A stretch of DNA of 64,000 nt from Limnohabitans sp. Rim8 (GCA_945897465.1 CAMDFK010000006.1:62001-126000), one strand, 5' to 3'; counted from the first letter of the stretch, positions 7,770-17,248 are shown. The notes: a model not told the origin generated them from the letters alone. Numbers and translations: made by a program.

Positions 7770-7792
7770 AGCCCTGCCATGCAGGGCTTTTT
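7770..7792 (+). terminator. Intrinsic terminator after the RRM gene
   Basis: AGCCCTGC-CAT-GCAGGGCT is followed by TTTTTCG. The 7-8-bp GC-rich stem with a 3-base loop and a short T-run lies about 45 bp after the stop codon, between the RRM gene and convergent lptC. Confidence 0.85.
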
Positions 7793-7901
7793 CGTTTCTG
7801 GCCTTGGCTAATTCTGATGCGGCAAAGCTTTCGCCTTGAAAAGAAAATTCAAAGGAGACGCAATCAAAGTGCCCCAAGCCTGAACCGATGTGGCACGTGA
7901 C

Positions 7902-8510
7902 TCAGGAAGGCTGGCGTGCTGGCAAAACTGCGCGCACCTTGCCCTCCAACTCGTACTGGCCGGTGCGGGTATTGAAGTTCATGCCTTGGGCCGTGAATAC
8001 GTCCTTGCCGCGCGTCATGCGCACTGGCCGGTTTGAAACCAGGCGCTCCTCCTCGAGCAAAGCCGTGAGAACTTCTGCGCGTATCTCGGTGTAAGGGCTT
8101 TGCGCATGGGCCTGTCGCACCGCGATCGCATTCCCGCTCAGGGTCACCTCTTGTTCAGTTTCCCTGGAGATGCCAGTTTTTGCCTCGGCCGTCAGACGTG
8201 CGCCCGCTTCGTTTTCGGCCAAAATGCGCACACCCTCGATGTGCAGACTTTGTGTGGCAGGAAAGTGTGTGGCACTTTGGCCGCTGATTTCGCGGGTCAG
8301 CCGCCCTGAAGCATCAAAGGTTTGGAGTTTGAATTGATCGAGCCGGAAATCCGGGCCTTGACGAAGCCGGGGATTCAGACCAGGTTGGACCAGCTCGGGC
8401 ACGCTGCGCACCAGCCACCAACTGCCCAAAGCCAAAATGGCAAACAAGAACAAGGGCAGGTAAATCGTCAACCGATCCAAGGTGCGGCGCACCCGCGTGA
8501 GCAGGTTCAT
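7902..8510 (-). CDS. lptC: LPS export protein LptC
   Basis: 202 residues with one N-terminal membrane anchor ('LTIYLPLFLFAILALGSWWLV') and a periplasmic beta-jellyroll part ('DFRLDQFKLQTFDASGRLTR', 'FTAQGMNFNTRTGQYELEGK'). LptC receives LPS from LptFG and hands it to LptA. Its ATG overlaps the kdsC stop by 4 bp (8507-8510). In most betaproteobacteria lptA and lptB follow; here the operon ends at lptC and the next gene is convergent. Confidence 0.93.
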   Translation of the reverse strand: MNLLTRVRRTLDRLTIYLPLFLFAILALGSWWLVRSVPELVQPGLNPRLRQGPDFRLDQFKLQTFDASGRLTREISGQSATHFPATQSLHIEGVRILAENEAGARLTAEAKTGISRETEQEVTLSGNAIAVRQAHAQSPYTEIRAEVLTALLEEERLVSNRPVRMTRGKDVFTAQGMNFNTRTGQYELEGKVRAVLPARQPS

Positions 8511-9094
8511 GCCGATGCGCCCGGGTGATCGTTCACCCCCACTTGCGCGAGCAAGGCGGCATAGTGGCCGCCCGCCACCAGCAGCAGGTCACAGAAGGCG
8601 CGGGCCGCGCCTTCGCCGCCGCTCTCGGCGGTGGTGTGGTGGGCCAAGGCTTTGGCCTGCGCATGGGCATTGGCCGGAGCACACGCAAAAGCGGCGCGTT
8701 GCATCACGGGCAAGTCGGGCCAGTCATCACCCATGGCAGCCGCTTGGGCCCAGCTCAGCTGGAGTTCGCTCAAAAAGGCTTCGGCGGCCGGGCGCTTGTC
8801 TTCGGTGCCAAAGCGGGCGTGGATGATGCCCAGCGCCTTCAGGCGCAGGCGCAGCGGGGCCGAATCGCGGCCGGTGATCACCACGGGGGTGATGCCCGCC
8901 TTTTGCAGCAGCTTCAGTCCTTGGCCATCCAGCGTGTTGAAGCGCTTGAGGGTCTCACCGCTTTCCGAAAAATACAGCCCGCCATCGGTCAACACGCCAT
9001 CGATGTCGAAAAAGGCCACACGAATGCCTTGCGCTTGCAGCAGCAATTCTGGGGGGTAGTGCAGGGCCGGTGTCAGTGCTTGGAGGGCTGGCAT
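8507..9094 (-). CDS. kdsC: KDO-8-phosphate phosphatase KdsC
   Basis: 195 residues of the C0-type HAD family: motif I 'FFDIDGVLTDGGLYFSESG' (nucleophile Asp), motif II 'VVITGRDS' and motif IV 'AAMGDDWPDLPVM'. It hydrolyses 3-deoxy-D-manno-octulosonate 8-phosphate to KDO in the cytoplasm. It lies 1 bp after kdsD and overlaps lptC by 4 bp, a compact KDO-LPS operon. Confidence 0.95.
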   Translation of the reverse strand: MPALQALTPALHYPPELLLQAQGIRVAFFDIDGVLTDGGLYFSESGETLKRFNTLDGQGLKLLQKAGITPVVITGRDSAPLRLRLKALGIIHARFGTEDKRPAAEAFLSELQLSWAQAAAMGDDWPDLPVMQRAAFACAPANAHAQAKALAHHTTAESGGEGAARAFCDLLLVAGGHYAALLAQVGVNDHPGASA

Positions 9095-9095
9095 C

Positions 9096-10082
9096 TCAGA
9101 TCACCTTGGCGCGCATCAGATCGTTGGAATTGATGGCGCCACACAGCTGGCCCTGCGCGTCCACCACCAAAATGCTGGTGATGCGGTACAGCTCCATCAT
9201 CTCGGCGGCTTCCACGGCCAGCGCGTCGTGGCGGATGGTGCGCGGGTTGGGGTGCATGACATCGCGGGCACTGAGGCTACGCAGGTCCAAGCCTTTTTCA
9301 ATCAGGCGGCGCAAATCGCCATCGGTGAAGACACCCAACACATGGCCATCGGCGTCGGTGACCGAGGTCGCGCCCAGGCCTTTGTTGCTCATCTCACGCA
9401 TCAGGGCGGTGAATTCGGCATCCGGCCCGACTTGCGGCACCTCGGCACCTTTGCGCATCACGTCGGCCACATGCGTGAGCAGCTTGCGGCCCAAGGAACC
9501 GCCCGGGTGAGAGCGGGCAAAGTCTTCGGGTTTGAAGCCCCTGGCATCGAGCAAGGCCACGGCCAGCGCGTCGCCCATGGCCAGCTGGGCGGTGGTGCTG
9601 GCGGTGGGGGCCAAATTCAGGGGACAGGCTTCTTTGTCGACGGAGCAGTCGAGCACCACGTCGGCGTGACGGGCCAAGGTAGACTGCAGACCGCCGGTCA
9701 GAGCGATCAGGGGCACCCCTTGGCGTTTGAGCACAGGCAAGATGGCCACCAGCTCGTCGCTTTCGCCGCTGTTGGAGATGGCCAAGACCACGTCCACGGT
9801 TTTGATCATGCCCAAGTCGCCGTGACTGGCCTCACCGGGGTGGACAAACATGGCCGGGGTGCCTGTGGAGGCCAGCGTGGCGGCAATCTTGCGGCCAATG
9901 TGCCCGCTTTTGCCCATGCCGGTGACCACCACGCGGCCTTGCACGGCCAGCACCCGGTTCACGGCCTGGAGGAAGCGCTCGTCCAGCCGGTCTTTCATTC
10001 GGAGCAAGGCGGCGGCCTCGATGTCGAGGGTCTCGCGGGCGAGCTGCAAGGTGTGGTCGGAATGGGCAAGCATATGGGGCAT
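9096..10082 (-). CDS. kdsD: D-arabinose 5-phosphate isomerase KdsD
   Basis: 328 residues from the ATG at 10082, the same length as E. coli KdsD; the frame is open further upstream, but residues before this Met are not family-like. A SIS domain comes first ('VVVTGMGKSGHIGRKIAATL', 'VVLAISNSGESDELVAILPV'), then two CBS domains. It converts ribulose 5-phosphate to arabinose 5-phosphate, the first committed step of KDO synthesis. It heads the kdsD-kdsC-lptC operon and is divergent from the antiporter gene. Confidence 0.95.
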   Translation of the reverse strand: MPHMLAHSDHTLQLARETLDIEAAALLRMKDRLDERFLQAVNRVLAVQGRVVVTGMGKSGHIGRKIAATLASTGTPAMFVHPGEASHGDLGMIKTVDVVLAISNSGESDELVAILPVLKRQGVPLIALTGGLQSTLARHADVVLDCSVDKEACPLNLAPTASTTAQLAMGDALAVALLDARGFKPEDFARSHPGGSLGRKLLTHVADVMRKGAEVPQVGPDAEFTALMREMSNKGLGATSVTDADGHVLGVFTDGDLRRLIEKGLDLRSLSARDVMHPNPRTIRHDALAVEAAEMMELYRITSILVVDAQGQLCGAINSNDLMRAKVI

Positions 10083-10194
10083 TTTATCGGGCAGCGTGAA
10101 GCGCCCCACCACGGGCCTGTTCAAGACCTCGCCCAGGCGAGAACACATCGGGGGCAAGGCCGCATGAGATATACGCGCTTGTTACCATTGGTGC

Positions 10195-12180
10195 ATGAGC
10201 GCATTGGAGTTGACCCTGTTGTATTTGCTGGCCGCTGTGCTGGGCGTGGTAGGCTGCCGCATGCTCAAGCTGCCGCCCATGCTGGGCTATCTGGCGGTGG
10301 GTGTGGTGATTGGTCCCAACGCCCTGGCGCTGGCGCAAAACTCCGAAGGCGTGAAACACCTGGCCGAGTTCGGCGTGGTGTTTTTGATGTTTGTGATTGG
10401 GCTCGAATTCAACCTGCCCAAGCTGCGCTCCATGCGCCAACATGTGTTTGGCCTGGGTCTGCTGCAGGTGCTGCTCACGCTGGTGATCGTGACGGTGTTT
10501 TCCTTGTTGGTGGCCACCTTGGCACCCACGCTGTGGAAGATGGAGTGGCAAACCGCGCTAGCGCTGTCGAGCGCCATGGCCATGAGCAGTACAGCGATCG
10601 TGATCAAACTGGTGGCCGACCGGTTGGAGCTGGAGTCTGAGCACGGCAAGCGGGTGGTGGGTGTGTTGCTGTTTCAGGATTTGGCGGTGGTGCCCCTGAT
10701 TGTGATGATCCCGGCCCTGAGCGCACCCGCTGACCAGATGCTCACCGCTTTGATGATGGCCGCGCTCAAAGCCACGGTCTTGATCACCTTGCTCATGACG
10801 GGCGGTCAACGGGTCATGCGCTGGTGGCTGACCCTGGTGGCGCGGCGCAAAAGCGAAGAACTGTTTGTTCTGAACTTGCTGCTGGTCACGCTCGGGCTGG
10901 CCTGGATCACCGAGCTGGCAGGCCTGAGCCTGGCGCTGGGGGCATTCATTGCCGGCATGCTGATTTCCGAGACCGAATACAAGCACCAAGTGGAGCTGGA
11001 CATTCGGCCTTTCCACGATGTGTTATTGGGTCTGTTTTTCATCACCATCGGCATGATGCTGGACTGGCACATTGTGGTCGAGCGCTGGCCTTTGGTGCTG
11101 ATCCTGACCACCTTGCCGGTGTTGTTCAAACTGGTGTTGGTGACGGCCCTGGCCAAGCTGACGGGCGCGTCCAACGGAGTGTCCTTGCGCACCGGTTTGT
11201 ACCTGGCGCAAGCAGGTGAATTCGGTTTTGTGTTGCTCACACTGGGGGCGCAGAGCCACATCATTCCACCGAGTTTGCTGAACCCGGTGTTGGCCAGCAT
11301 GGTGCTGTCGATGATGGCCACGCCTTTCATCATCATGCACAGCGAGCGCATCGTGCTCAAGGTGGTGGCCAGCGAATGGTTGCAGCAGTCCTTGCAAATG
11401 ACCACCATCGCCCGCAAGTCGATCAACACCAGCAAACACGTGATCATCTGCGGCTACGGGCGTTGCGGACAGAACCTGGCCCGCATGCTCGAAAAGGAAA
11501 ACATCCCTTACATGGCGCTTGACCTGGACCCCGACCGGGTGCGACAAGCAGCGGCGGCTGGCGATTCGGTGGTGTTTGGCGACGCAGGGCGTCTGCAAGC
11601 CCTGATGGCCGCAGGCTTGGCCCGTGCCAGCGCGGTGGTGATCACTTACCTGGATGTGCCCGCTGCCATGAAGGTGCTCGACCACACCCACAGTCATGCG
11701 CCCCAAGTGCCAGTGATTGTGCGCACCAAGGACGACCTCGATCTGGAAAAGCTGCAACAGGCAGGCGCAACCGAGGTGGTGCCCGAGGCGCTGGAGGGGT
11801 CGCTGATGCTGGCCAGCCATGCGCTGGCGCTGGTGGGTGTGCCCATGCGCCGCGTGATTCGGATCGTGCGAGACCAGCGCGACGCCCGCTACAACCTGCT
11901 GCGCGGTTATTTCCATGGTGCCGATGACGACACCCTCGACGAAATCGACCACGAGCGCTTGACCACGGTGGGCTTGCCCTTGGCCTCACCATGGTTGGGC
12001 AAACAAATTCAGGACTTGGCTTTTCACGCCATGGGCGTGCGTGTGGTCAACCTGCGCCGCGCCAATGGCCAGCCCGAAACCGTCAGCGATGACACCGTTC
12101 TGCATCCGGGCGACACGTTGGTGCTGTCGGGCAAATCCCAAACGCTGGCCGTGGCCGAAGACAAACTTTTGAGAGGTTGA
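10195..12180 (+). CDS. CPA2 monovalent cation:proton antiporter (KefB/KefC/YbaL type)
   Basis: 661 residues: a Na+/H+-exchanger domain of about 12-13 membrane helices (1-390), then a TrkA-N/RCK domain beginning 'HVIICGYGRCGQNLARMLEK', and a TrkA-C domain at the end ('VSDDTVLHPGDTLVLSGKSQ'). Proteins of this type move K+ or Na+ against protons, gated by nucleotide or thiol binding to the RCK domain. No KefF/KefG-type ancillary gene is adjacent, so control by glutathione adducts is not supported by context. The apt gene begins 3 bp after the stop. Confidence 0.92.
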   Translation: MSALELTLLYLLAAVLGVVGCRMLKLPPMLGYLAVGVVIGPNALALAQNSEGVKHLAEFGVVFLMFVIGLEFNLPKLRSMRQHVFGLGLLQVLLTLVIVTVFSLLVATLAPTLWKMEWQTALALSSAMAMSSTAIVIKLVADRLELESEHGKRVVGVLLFQDLAVVPLIVMIPALSAPADQMLTALMMAALKATVLITLLMTGGQRVMRWWLTLVARRKSEELFVLNLLLVTLGLAWITELAGLSLALGAFIAGMLISETEYKHQVELDIRPFHDVLLGLFFITIGMMLDWHIVVERWPLVLILTTLPVLFKLVLVTALAKLTGASNGVSLRTGLYLAQAGEFGFVLLTLGAQSHIIPPSLLNPVLASMVLSMMATPFIIMHSERIVLKVVASEWLQQSLQMTTIARKSINTSKHVIICGYGRCGQNLARMLEKENIPYMALDLDPDRVRQAAAAGDSVVFGDAGRLQALMAAGLARASAVVITYLDVPAAMKVLDHTHSHAPQVPVIVRTKDDLDLEKLQQAGATEVVPEALEGSLMLASHALALVGVPMRRVIRIVRDQRDARYNLLRGYFHGADDDTLDEIDHERLTTVGLPLASPWLGKQIQDLAFHAMGVRVVNLRRANGQPETVSDDTVLHPGDTLVLSGKSQTLAVAEDKLLRG

Positions 12181-12183
12181 GGC

Positions 12184-12738
12184 ATGGACGAACTGAACGT
12201 CAACGACTATTTGAAAAGCCACGTCCGCACCGTGCCCGACTGGCCTGCGCCGGGGGTGCAGTTCCGCGACATCACACCGCTCTTGCAAGACCCTCGAGTG
12301 TTCCGCGTGCTGATCGACGCCTTTGTGCACCGATACATGCACCCAACCTTGCGGCCCGACGTGGTCGCAGGTCTGGATGCGAGGGGCTTTATTTTGGGAT
12401 CGGTGGTGGCCTATGAACTGGGGTTGGGTTTTGTGCCCATCCGCAAAAAAGGCAAGCTGCCCTTCACCACGGTGGAGGAAACCTACGAGCTGGAATACGG
12501 CAGCGCCACCGTGGAGCTGCACACCGACGCGGTCAAGCCCGGCCAGCGCGTGTTGCTGATCGACGACCTGATCGCCACGGGCGGCACCATGATGGCCGGA
12601 AAAAAACTGCTCGAAAAACTCGGCGCCTCGGTCATCGAAGGCGCCGCCATTGTGAATTTGCCGGACTTGGGCGGGTCTGAGCGTATCCAAGCCAGCGGCT
12701 TGAAGCTTTTTACGCTGGTGACTTTCGAGGGGCATTGA
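12184..12738 (+). CDS. apt: Adenine phosphoribosyltransferase
   Basis: 184 residues, type I phosphoribosyltransferase. The PRPP-binding motif is '[20 protein letters not shown]', and '[20 protein letters not shown]' and '[12 protein letters not shown]' are typical of Apt. It salvages adenine to AMP in the cytoplasm. The 3-bp spacing behind the antiporter gene implies co-transcription; the pairing has no obvious functional logic. Confidence 0.95.
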   Translation: MDELNVNDYLKSHVRTVPDWPAPGVQFRDITPLLQDPRVFRVLIDAFVHRYMHPTLRPDVVAGLDARGFILGSVVAYELGLGFVPIRKKGKLPFTTVEETYELEYGSATVELHTDAVKPGQRVLLIDDLIATGGTMMAGKKLLEKLGASVIEGAAIVNLPDLGGSERIQASGLKLFTLVTFEGH

Positions 12739-12816
12739 GGGCTGTCACGCACGGCGCTGACAAGCCAGTTGATCCGGCATAAGCTAGGGCTTTTCCACTT
12801 GGCCCAAGACTGCCCC

Positions 12817-13353
12817 ATGAGCTCCAACCACACCCCGCCAGCGGCCTCTGACGACCGCGTGCCTTATGCCAAACCCCAGCCTTGGGGCATGACCCCTGAC
12901 ATGGTGGTGCACAACGTGCAGACCGAAGACGAACGCTTGTGGGCCCCGGTGGCACCAGGCATCTGGTCGCGCCCGCTGCACCTGAACGTGACGGGTGGCT
13001 TTTATGTGCACCTGCTCAAAGTCAAGCGCTCGGGCCTGCTGCAGCGCCACCGCCATTCTGGACAAGTGCATGCCCATGTGCTGCGCGGCAAATGGCTCTA
13101 TCTGGAGCACGACTGGGTGGCCGAAGAAGGCAGTTATGTGTTCGAGCCCCCGGGCGAAACCCACACCCTGGTGGTGCCCGACGATTGCCAGGACATGGTG
13201 ACCATGTTCACCGTGCACGGCGCCCTGATGTACGTGGACACCCAAGGCAATGCGACGGGCTATGACGACGTGTTCACCCGCATTGAGAAGTACCGCGCTC
13301 ACTTTGAAGCCGTGGGCTTGGGCGCGGATTATGTGAAGACCTTCATGCGCTGA
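12817..13353 (+). CDS. Cupin dioxygenase, 2,4'-dihydroxyacetophenone dioxygenase family
   Basis: 178 residues with a cupin core: 'LLQRHRHSGQVHAHVLRGKW' supplies the His ligands of motif 1, and 'GSYVFEPPGETHTLVVPDD' the later His. This resembles the 2,4'-dihydroxyacetophenone dioxygenase-like cupins as I know them; the true substrate is not determined. The ATG at 12817 is chosen over the upstream TTG at 12769. A bidirectional terminator follows. Confidence 0.75.
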   Translation: MSSNHTPPAASDDRVPYAKPQPWGMTPDMVVHNVQTEDERLWAPVAPGIWSRPLHLNVTGGFYVHLLKVKRSGLLQRHRHSGQVHAHVLRGKWLYLEHDWVAEEGSYVFEPPGETHTLVVPDDCQDMVTMFTVHGALMYVDTQGNATGYDDVFTRIEKYRAHFEAVGLGADYVKTFMR

Positions 13354-13370
13354 AGGTTTCAAAACAGCCA

Positions 13371-13398
13371 AAAAAACCGCCTACAAGGCGGTTTTTTT
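13371..13398. terminator. Bidirectional intrinsic terminator
   Basis: AAAAAACCGCC-TACAA-GGCGGTTTTTTT forms a stem whose A-run and T-run give a T-tract on either strand. It separates the convergent cupin gene (+) and livM (-). Confidence 0.93.
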
Positions 13399-13419
13399 GA
13401 TGTGTACAGCTTTGAAAAA

Positions 13420-14376
13420 TCAAAGCGGCTTCTTGATCCAGTTGGCGATCTCGCCAATGATGCCTCGGCGAAAAGCCAGCACACAGATCACAAAGATAAC
13501 GCCTTGCATGATAGTGACCCATGCGCCAAATTGGGCAAAATAGTTTTGCATGCTGACGATGACCGCAGCACCAGCCACAGGGCCAAACAAAGTGCCCATG
13601 CCACCGACCAAAGTCATCAACACCACTTCGCCCGACATGGACCAATGCACATCGGTGAGCGATGCAAGCTGAAAGACCAGCGATTTGGTGGCCCCTGCGG
13701 TGCCTGCAATGGCTCCCGAAATCACGAATGCCAGCAACTTGAACTTGTCAGTGTCGTAACCGAGCGATGTGGCGCGGTCTTGGTTCTCGCGAATGGCTTT
13801 GAGAATTTGCCCGAAAGGCGAATGGATCACACGCCAAATAAACAAAAAGCCGAGGATAAAAATACTCAAAACAAACAAATACATGTTGGTGTTGTCGGCC
13901 AGATCAAAGAGGCCGAACAAGTGGCCGCGGGGCACGCCTTGGATGCCGTCTTCGCCGCCTGTGAAAGGCGCTTGCAAAGCAAAAAAGAAAATCATCTGGG
14001 CCAATGCCAACGTGATCATGGCGAAGTAAATGCCCTGTCGGCGTATGGCCAGCGAACCCACCACATAGGCCAACACCATCGAGCACAGAGTGCCAAACAA
14101 AATCGCCAATTCAGGGGTTAGGCCCCACACTTTGGCAGAATGGGCTGCGGCATAACCGGCTGTGCCCAAAAACATGGCATGTCCGAACGACAACAAACCA
14201 CCAAAGCCAAGCAACAAGTTAAAAGCACAGGCAAACAAGGCGAAGCACATCACCTTCATCAAAAAGATGGGGTAGAGCCAGATGGGCGCTATGGCAAACG
14301 CCAAAACCATGATGGCGAAAGCGATCCAATGGGTTTTGGACGACGAGGACGCAGAGGCAATTGCAGAGATCGACAT
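13420..14376 (-). CDS. livM: LIV-type ABC transporter permease LivM
   Basis: 318 residues with about 9-10 membrane helices. The cytoplasmic coupling loop is 'SPFGQILKAIRENQDRATSL', followed by 'GATKSLVFQLASLTDVHWSM' and a 'MTLVGGMGTLFGPVAGAAV' EAA-like region typical of LivM. It is the last gene of the livG-F-K-H-M run, 6 bp after livH. It forms the inner-membrane channel together with LivH. Confidence 0.9.
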   Translation of the reverse strand: MSISAIASASSSSKTHWIAFAIMVLAFAIAPIWLYPIFLMKVMCFALFACAFNLLLGFGGLLSFGHAMFLGTAGYAAAHSAKVWGLTPELAILFGTLCSMVLAYVVGSLAIRRQGIYFAMITLALAQMIFFFALQAPFTGGEDGIQGVPRGHLFGLFDLADNTNMYLFVLSIFILGFLFIWRVIHSPFGQILKAIRENQDRATSLGYDTDKFKLLAFVISGAIAGTAGATKSLVFQLASLTDVHWSMSGEVVLMTLVGGMGTLFGPVAGAAVIVSMQNYFAQFGAWVTIMQGVIFVICVLAFRRGIIGEIANWIKKPL

Positions 14377-14382
14377 GGCGTT

Positions 14383-15267
14383 TTACTTCTGTGTACCGAA
14401 CAGGCCGGCGGGCTTGATGAGCAGAACAATGGTCATGATCACAAAGATCACGGTGGCCGAAGCCTCGGGGTAAAACACCTTGGTCAGGCCTTCAATGAGA
14501 CCCAAACCAAATCCGGTCACGATGGCACCCATGATGGAGCCCATGCCGCCAATCACCACCACCGCAAAGACCACAATGATCAAGTCAGCCCCCATGGTGG
14601 GGTTGACCTGGTAAATGGGCGCGGCCATCACACCGGCCAAAGCCGCCAAACCGACGCCAAAACCATAGGTCAAGGTGATCATGCGCGGCACGTTGATGCC
14701 AAAGGACTGAACCAGACTGGGGTTTTCAGTGGCAGCTCTCAAGTAAGCCCCCAGTTTGGTACGCTCGATCACATACCAAGTGGCCAAGCAAACCACCAGC
14801 GAAGCCACGATGACCCAGGCTCTGTACTTGGGCAAAAACATGAAACCCAAGTTAAAGCCGCCTTTAAAAACTTCGGGAACAGGGTAAGGCATGCCCGAAG
14901 AGCCAAACTCATGCCGGAACAAGCCCTGAATGATCAGCGCCAATCCGAAGGTGAGCAGCAAACCATACAAGTGGTCGAGTTTGTAGAGTTGTTTGAGCAT
15001 GGTGCGCTCAATCAACATGCCCGTTGCGCCCACCAAAAATGGTGTGACGATCAGGGCCACCCAGTAGTTCATGCCCAGCATGTTCATGCCGAGGTAAGCC
15101 ACAAAGGCGCCCAGCATGTACTGGGCGCCGTGGGTGAAGTTGATGATATTGAGCAGGCCGAAGATCACCGCCAGTCCCAGAGAGAGCAGCGCATAAAACG
15201 AACCGTTGATCAATCCGATCAGCAATTGCCCAAATAGGGCTCCTGAGGGAACGCCAAAAATTTCCAT
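14383..15267 (-). CDS. livH: LIV-type ABC transporter permease LivH
   Basis: 294 residues, about 8 membrane helices; the LivH start 'LLIGLINGSFYALLSLGLAV' and 'IFGLLNIINFTHGAQYMLGA' are diagnostic, as is 'AAPIYQVNPTMGADLIIVVF'. It partners LivM. It lies 33 bp after the binding-protein gene. Confidence 0.92.
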   Translation of the reverse strand: MEIFGVPSGALFGQLLIGLINGSFYALLSLGLAVIFGLLNIINFTHGAQYMLGAFVAYLGMNMLGMNYWVALIVTPFLVGATGMLIERTMLKQLYKLDHLYGLLLTFGLALIIQGLFRHEFGSSGMPYPVPEVFKGGFNLGFMFLPKYRAWVIVASLVVCLATWYVIERTKLGAYLRAATENPSLVQSFGINVPRMITLTYGFGVGLAALAGVMAAPIYQVNPTMGADLIIVVFAVVVIGGMGSIMGAIVTGFGLGLIEGLTKVFYPEASATVIFVIMTIVLLIKPAGLFGTQK

Positions 15268-15300
15268 GAAGGTGACTTTGGTTAACTCAAAACAAAGGGC

Positions 15301-16515
15301 TTACTTCTTGACCAGTGGGCATTCGCTCTCGGACAAGGGGCGGAATGCCTCATTGGCAGGGATCGTGGCAACCAGTTTGTAGTAGTCATACGGGCCTTTG
15401 GACTCGGATGGCTTTTTCACCTGGAACAAATAAGCAGGATGGATTTTGCGACCGTCAGGACGTACGCTGCCCTTGCCAAACAAGATGTCATCGGTAGGCA
15501 ACTCTTTCATCTTGGCAGCCACTTTGGAGCCGTCATCGGTCTTGGCCGCTTCAACAGCCTTCAGGTAGTGGATCACGCTGGAGTACACACCGGCCTGGAC
15601 CATCGAGGGATGCTTGCCGCCATTGGCCGCTGCAAAACGCTTGGTCCAAGCGCGTGTCTGGTCGTTCAGATCCCAATAGAAAGTCTCGGTCAACATCAGG
15701 CCTTGCGCCACATTCAAGCCCAAGGAATGGACGTCGGGCAAGAACACCAGCATGCCGGCCAGGTTTTGGCCACCTCGGGTGATGCCGAACTCAGCGGCTT
15801 GCTTGATTGAGTTGGTGGTGTCGCCACCGGCATTGGCCAAACCAATGATCTTGGCTTTGGAGGCTTGCGCTTGCAGCAAGAAAGAGGAGAAGTCTTGTGT
15901 CGGGAAAGGTGTGCGCACTTTGCCCACTACTTTGCCGCCATTTTTCAGCACCACGGCCTCGGTGTCACGCTCCAGGGCATGACCGAAAGCATAGTCAGCA
16001 GTCAAGAAGAACCAAGTGTCACCACCGCTTTTGACAATCGCTTTGCCGGTACCATTGGCAAGCATCCAGGTGTCATAAGCCCAGTGGATGGTGTTGGCGT
16101 TGCAAGCCTTGCCTGACAGGTCGGACGTGGCCGAACCGGAGTTGACATGCAACTTGCCCTTGTCGCTGGCGATTTTGGCAACAGCCAAGCCCACCGAAGA
16201 CGTGGGTACGTCGGCAATCATGTCCACCTTGTCGGTGTCAAACCACTGGCGTGCCACGTTGGAGCCCACATCGGGCTTGTTTTGATGGTCAGCACCCACC
16301 ACTTCAATTTTGAGCTTGGAGCCAGTGGCTTTGACGTAGTCTTCGACGGCCATGCGGGCCGCCGACAAAGAACCCGGCCCGGTGATGTCCGAGTACAGAC
16401 CCGACATGTCGTTCATCACGCCAATCTTGACGATGCCGTCAGAAATTTGGGCTTGCGCCGCACCGCCGAATACACAGGCCGCCGCAGCGGCAATCGAGAG
16501 AAGTTTGCGTTTCAT
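15301..16515 (-). CDS. livK: Periplasmic substrate-binding protein of the LIV-type ABC transporter
   Basis: 404 residues with a signal peptide ('MKRKLLSIAAAAACVFGGAA', cleavage near 'AQAQ') and a type I periplasmic binding fold (Peripla_BP_6): 'IKIGVMNDMSGLYSDITGPG'-like opening and 'FFLTADYAFGHALERDTEAV'. The clade resembles binding proteins used for aromatic or other organic acids in Burkholderiales rather than classical LivJ/K, so the ligand is open. RBS CAGGAGA lies 8 bp before the ATG. Confidence 0.85.
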   Translation of the reverse strand: MKRKLLSIAAAAACVFGGAAQAQISDGIVKIGVMNDMSGLYSDITGPGSLSAARMAVEDYVKATGSKLKIEVVGADHQNKPDVGSNVARQWFDTDKVDMIADVPTSSVGLAVAKIASDKGKLHVNSGSATSDLSGKACNANTIHWAYDTWMLANGTGKAIVKSGGDTWFFLTADYAFGHALERDTEAVVLKNGGKVVGKVRTPFPTQDFSSFLLQAQASKAKIIGLANAGGDTTNSIKQAAEFGITRGGQNLAGMLVFLPDVHSLGLNVAQGLMLTETFYWDLNDQTRAWTKRFAAANGGKHPSMVQAGVYSSVIHYLKAVEAAKTDDGSKVAAKMKELPTDDILFGKGSVRPDGRKIHPAYLFQVKKPSESKGPYDYYKLVATIPANEAFRPLSESECPLVKK

Positions 16516-16537
16516 GGTTTAGTCTCCTGGTTAAAAA

Positions 16538-17248
16538 TCAGACGCCGAGGTACTCGTTGAGCATGCCCATCTTCTCGGTCAATTCAGCCGAGGTGAAGCC
16601 CTGCACAATTTGTCCATGCTCCATCACGTAAAAGCGATCGGCCAGTGGTGCGGCAAAGCGGAAGTTTTGCTCCACCATGATGATGGTGTAGCCCTTGGCC
16701 TTGAGGGCCTTGATCATGCGAGCCAAAGCCTGCACGATGACCGGTGCCAGGCCTTCAGAGATTTCGTCAAGCAACAAAAACCGGGCACCTGTGCGCAAAA
16801 TGCGCCCCACTGCCAGCATTTGCTGCTCGCCGCCAGACAAGCGAGTACCCGGACTGCTGCGGCGCTCAAGTAAGTTGGGAAACATCTCGTAAATTTCATC
16901 CAAGCTCATGCCGCCACTGGCGATCACGGGAGGCAGCAAAAGGTTTTCTTCGCAACTGAGCGAAGCAAAAATGCCGCGCTCTTCTGGGCAATAACCGATA
17001 CCCAACTTGGCAATTTGGTGCGGTGCCATGTTGACCGACTCTGTGCCGTTGATGGTGATGGTGCCCGTGCGCCGACCTACCAAGCCCAAAATCGATTTGA
17101 GCGTGGTGGTTCGCCCTGCGCCGTTGCGTCCCAGCAGGGTCACCACCTCGCCTTCGTTGACCGTCAAGTCAACCCCATGGAGGATGTGCGATTCGCCGTA
17201 CCAAGCGTGCAGGTTGCTGACGCGCAAAAATTCTTTGGACTCAGCCAT
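16538..17248 (-). CDS. livF: LIV-type ABC transporter ATPase LivF, with Arg in the Walker A lysine position
   Basis: 236 residues from the ATG at 17248 (GGAGGG just upstream), overlapping the livG stop by 8 bp. Signature motif 'RLSGGEQQMLAVGRIL', Walker B 'FLLLDEISEGLAP' and 'IIMVEQNFRFA' identify LivF. The Walker A reads GRNGAGRTTT: residue 46 is Arg (codon CGA), where ABC ATPases have Lys. Arg here would be expected to weaken ATP binding or turnover, unless this clade tolerates it. Confidence 0.92.
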   Translation of the reverse strand: MAESKEFLRVSNLHAWYGESHILHGVDLTVNEGEVVTLLGRNGAGRTTTLKSILGLVGRRTGTITINGTESVNMAPHQIAKLGIGYCPEERGIFASLSCEENLLLPPVIASGGMSLDEIYEMFPNLLERRSSPGTRLSGGEQQMLAVGRILRTGARFLLLDEISEGLAPVIVQALARMIKALKAKGYTIIMVEQNFRFAAPLADRFYVMEHGQIVQGFTSAELTEKMGMLNEYLGV

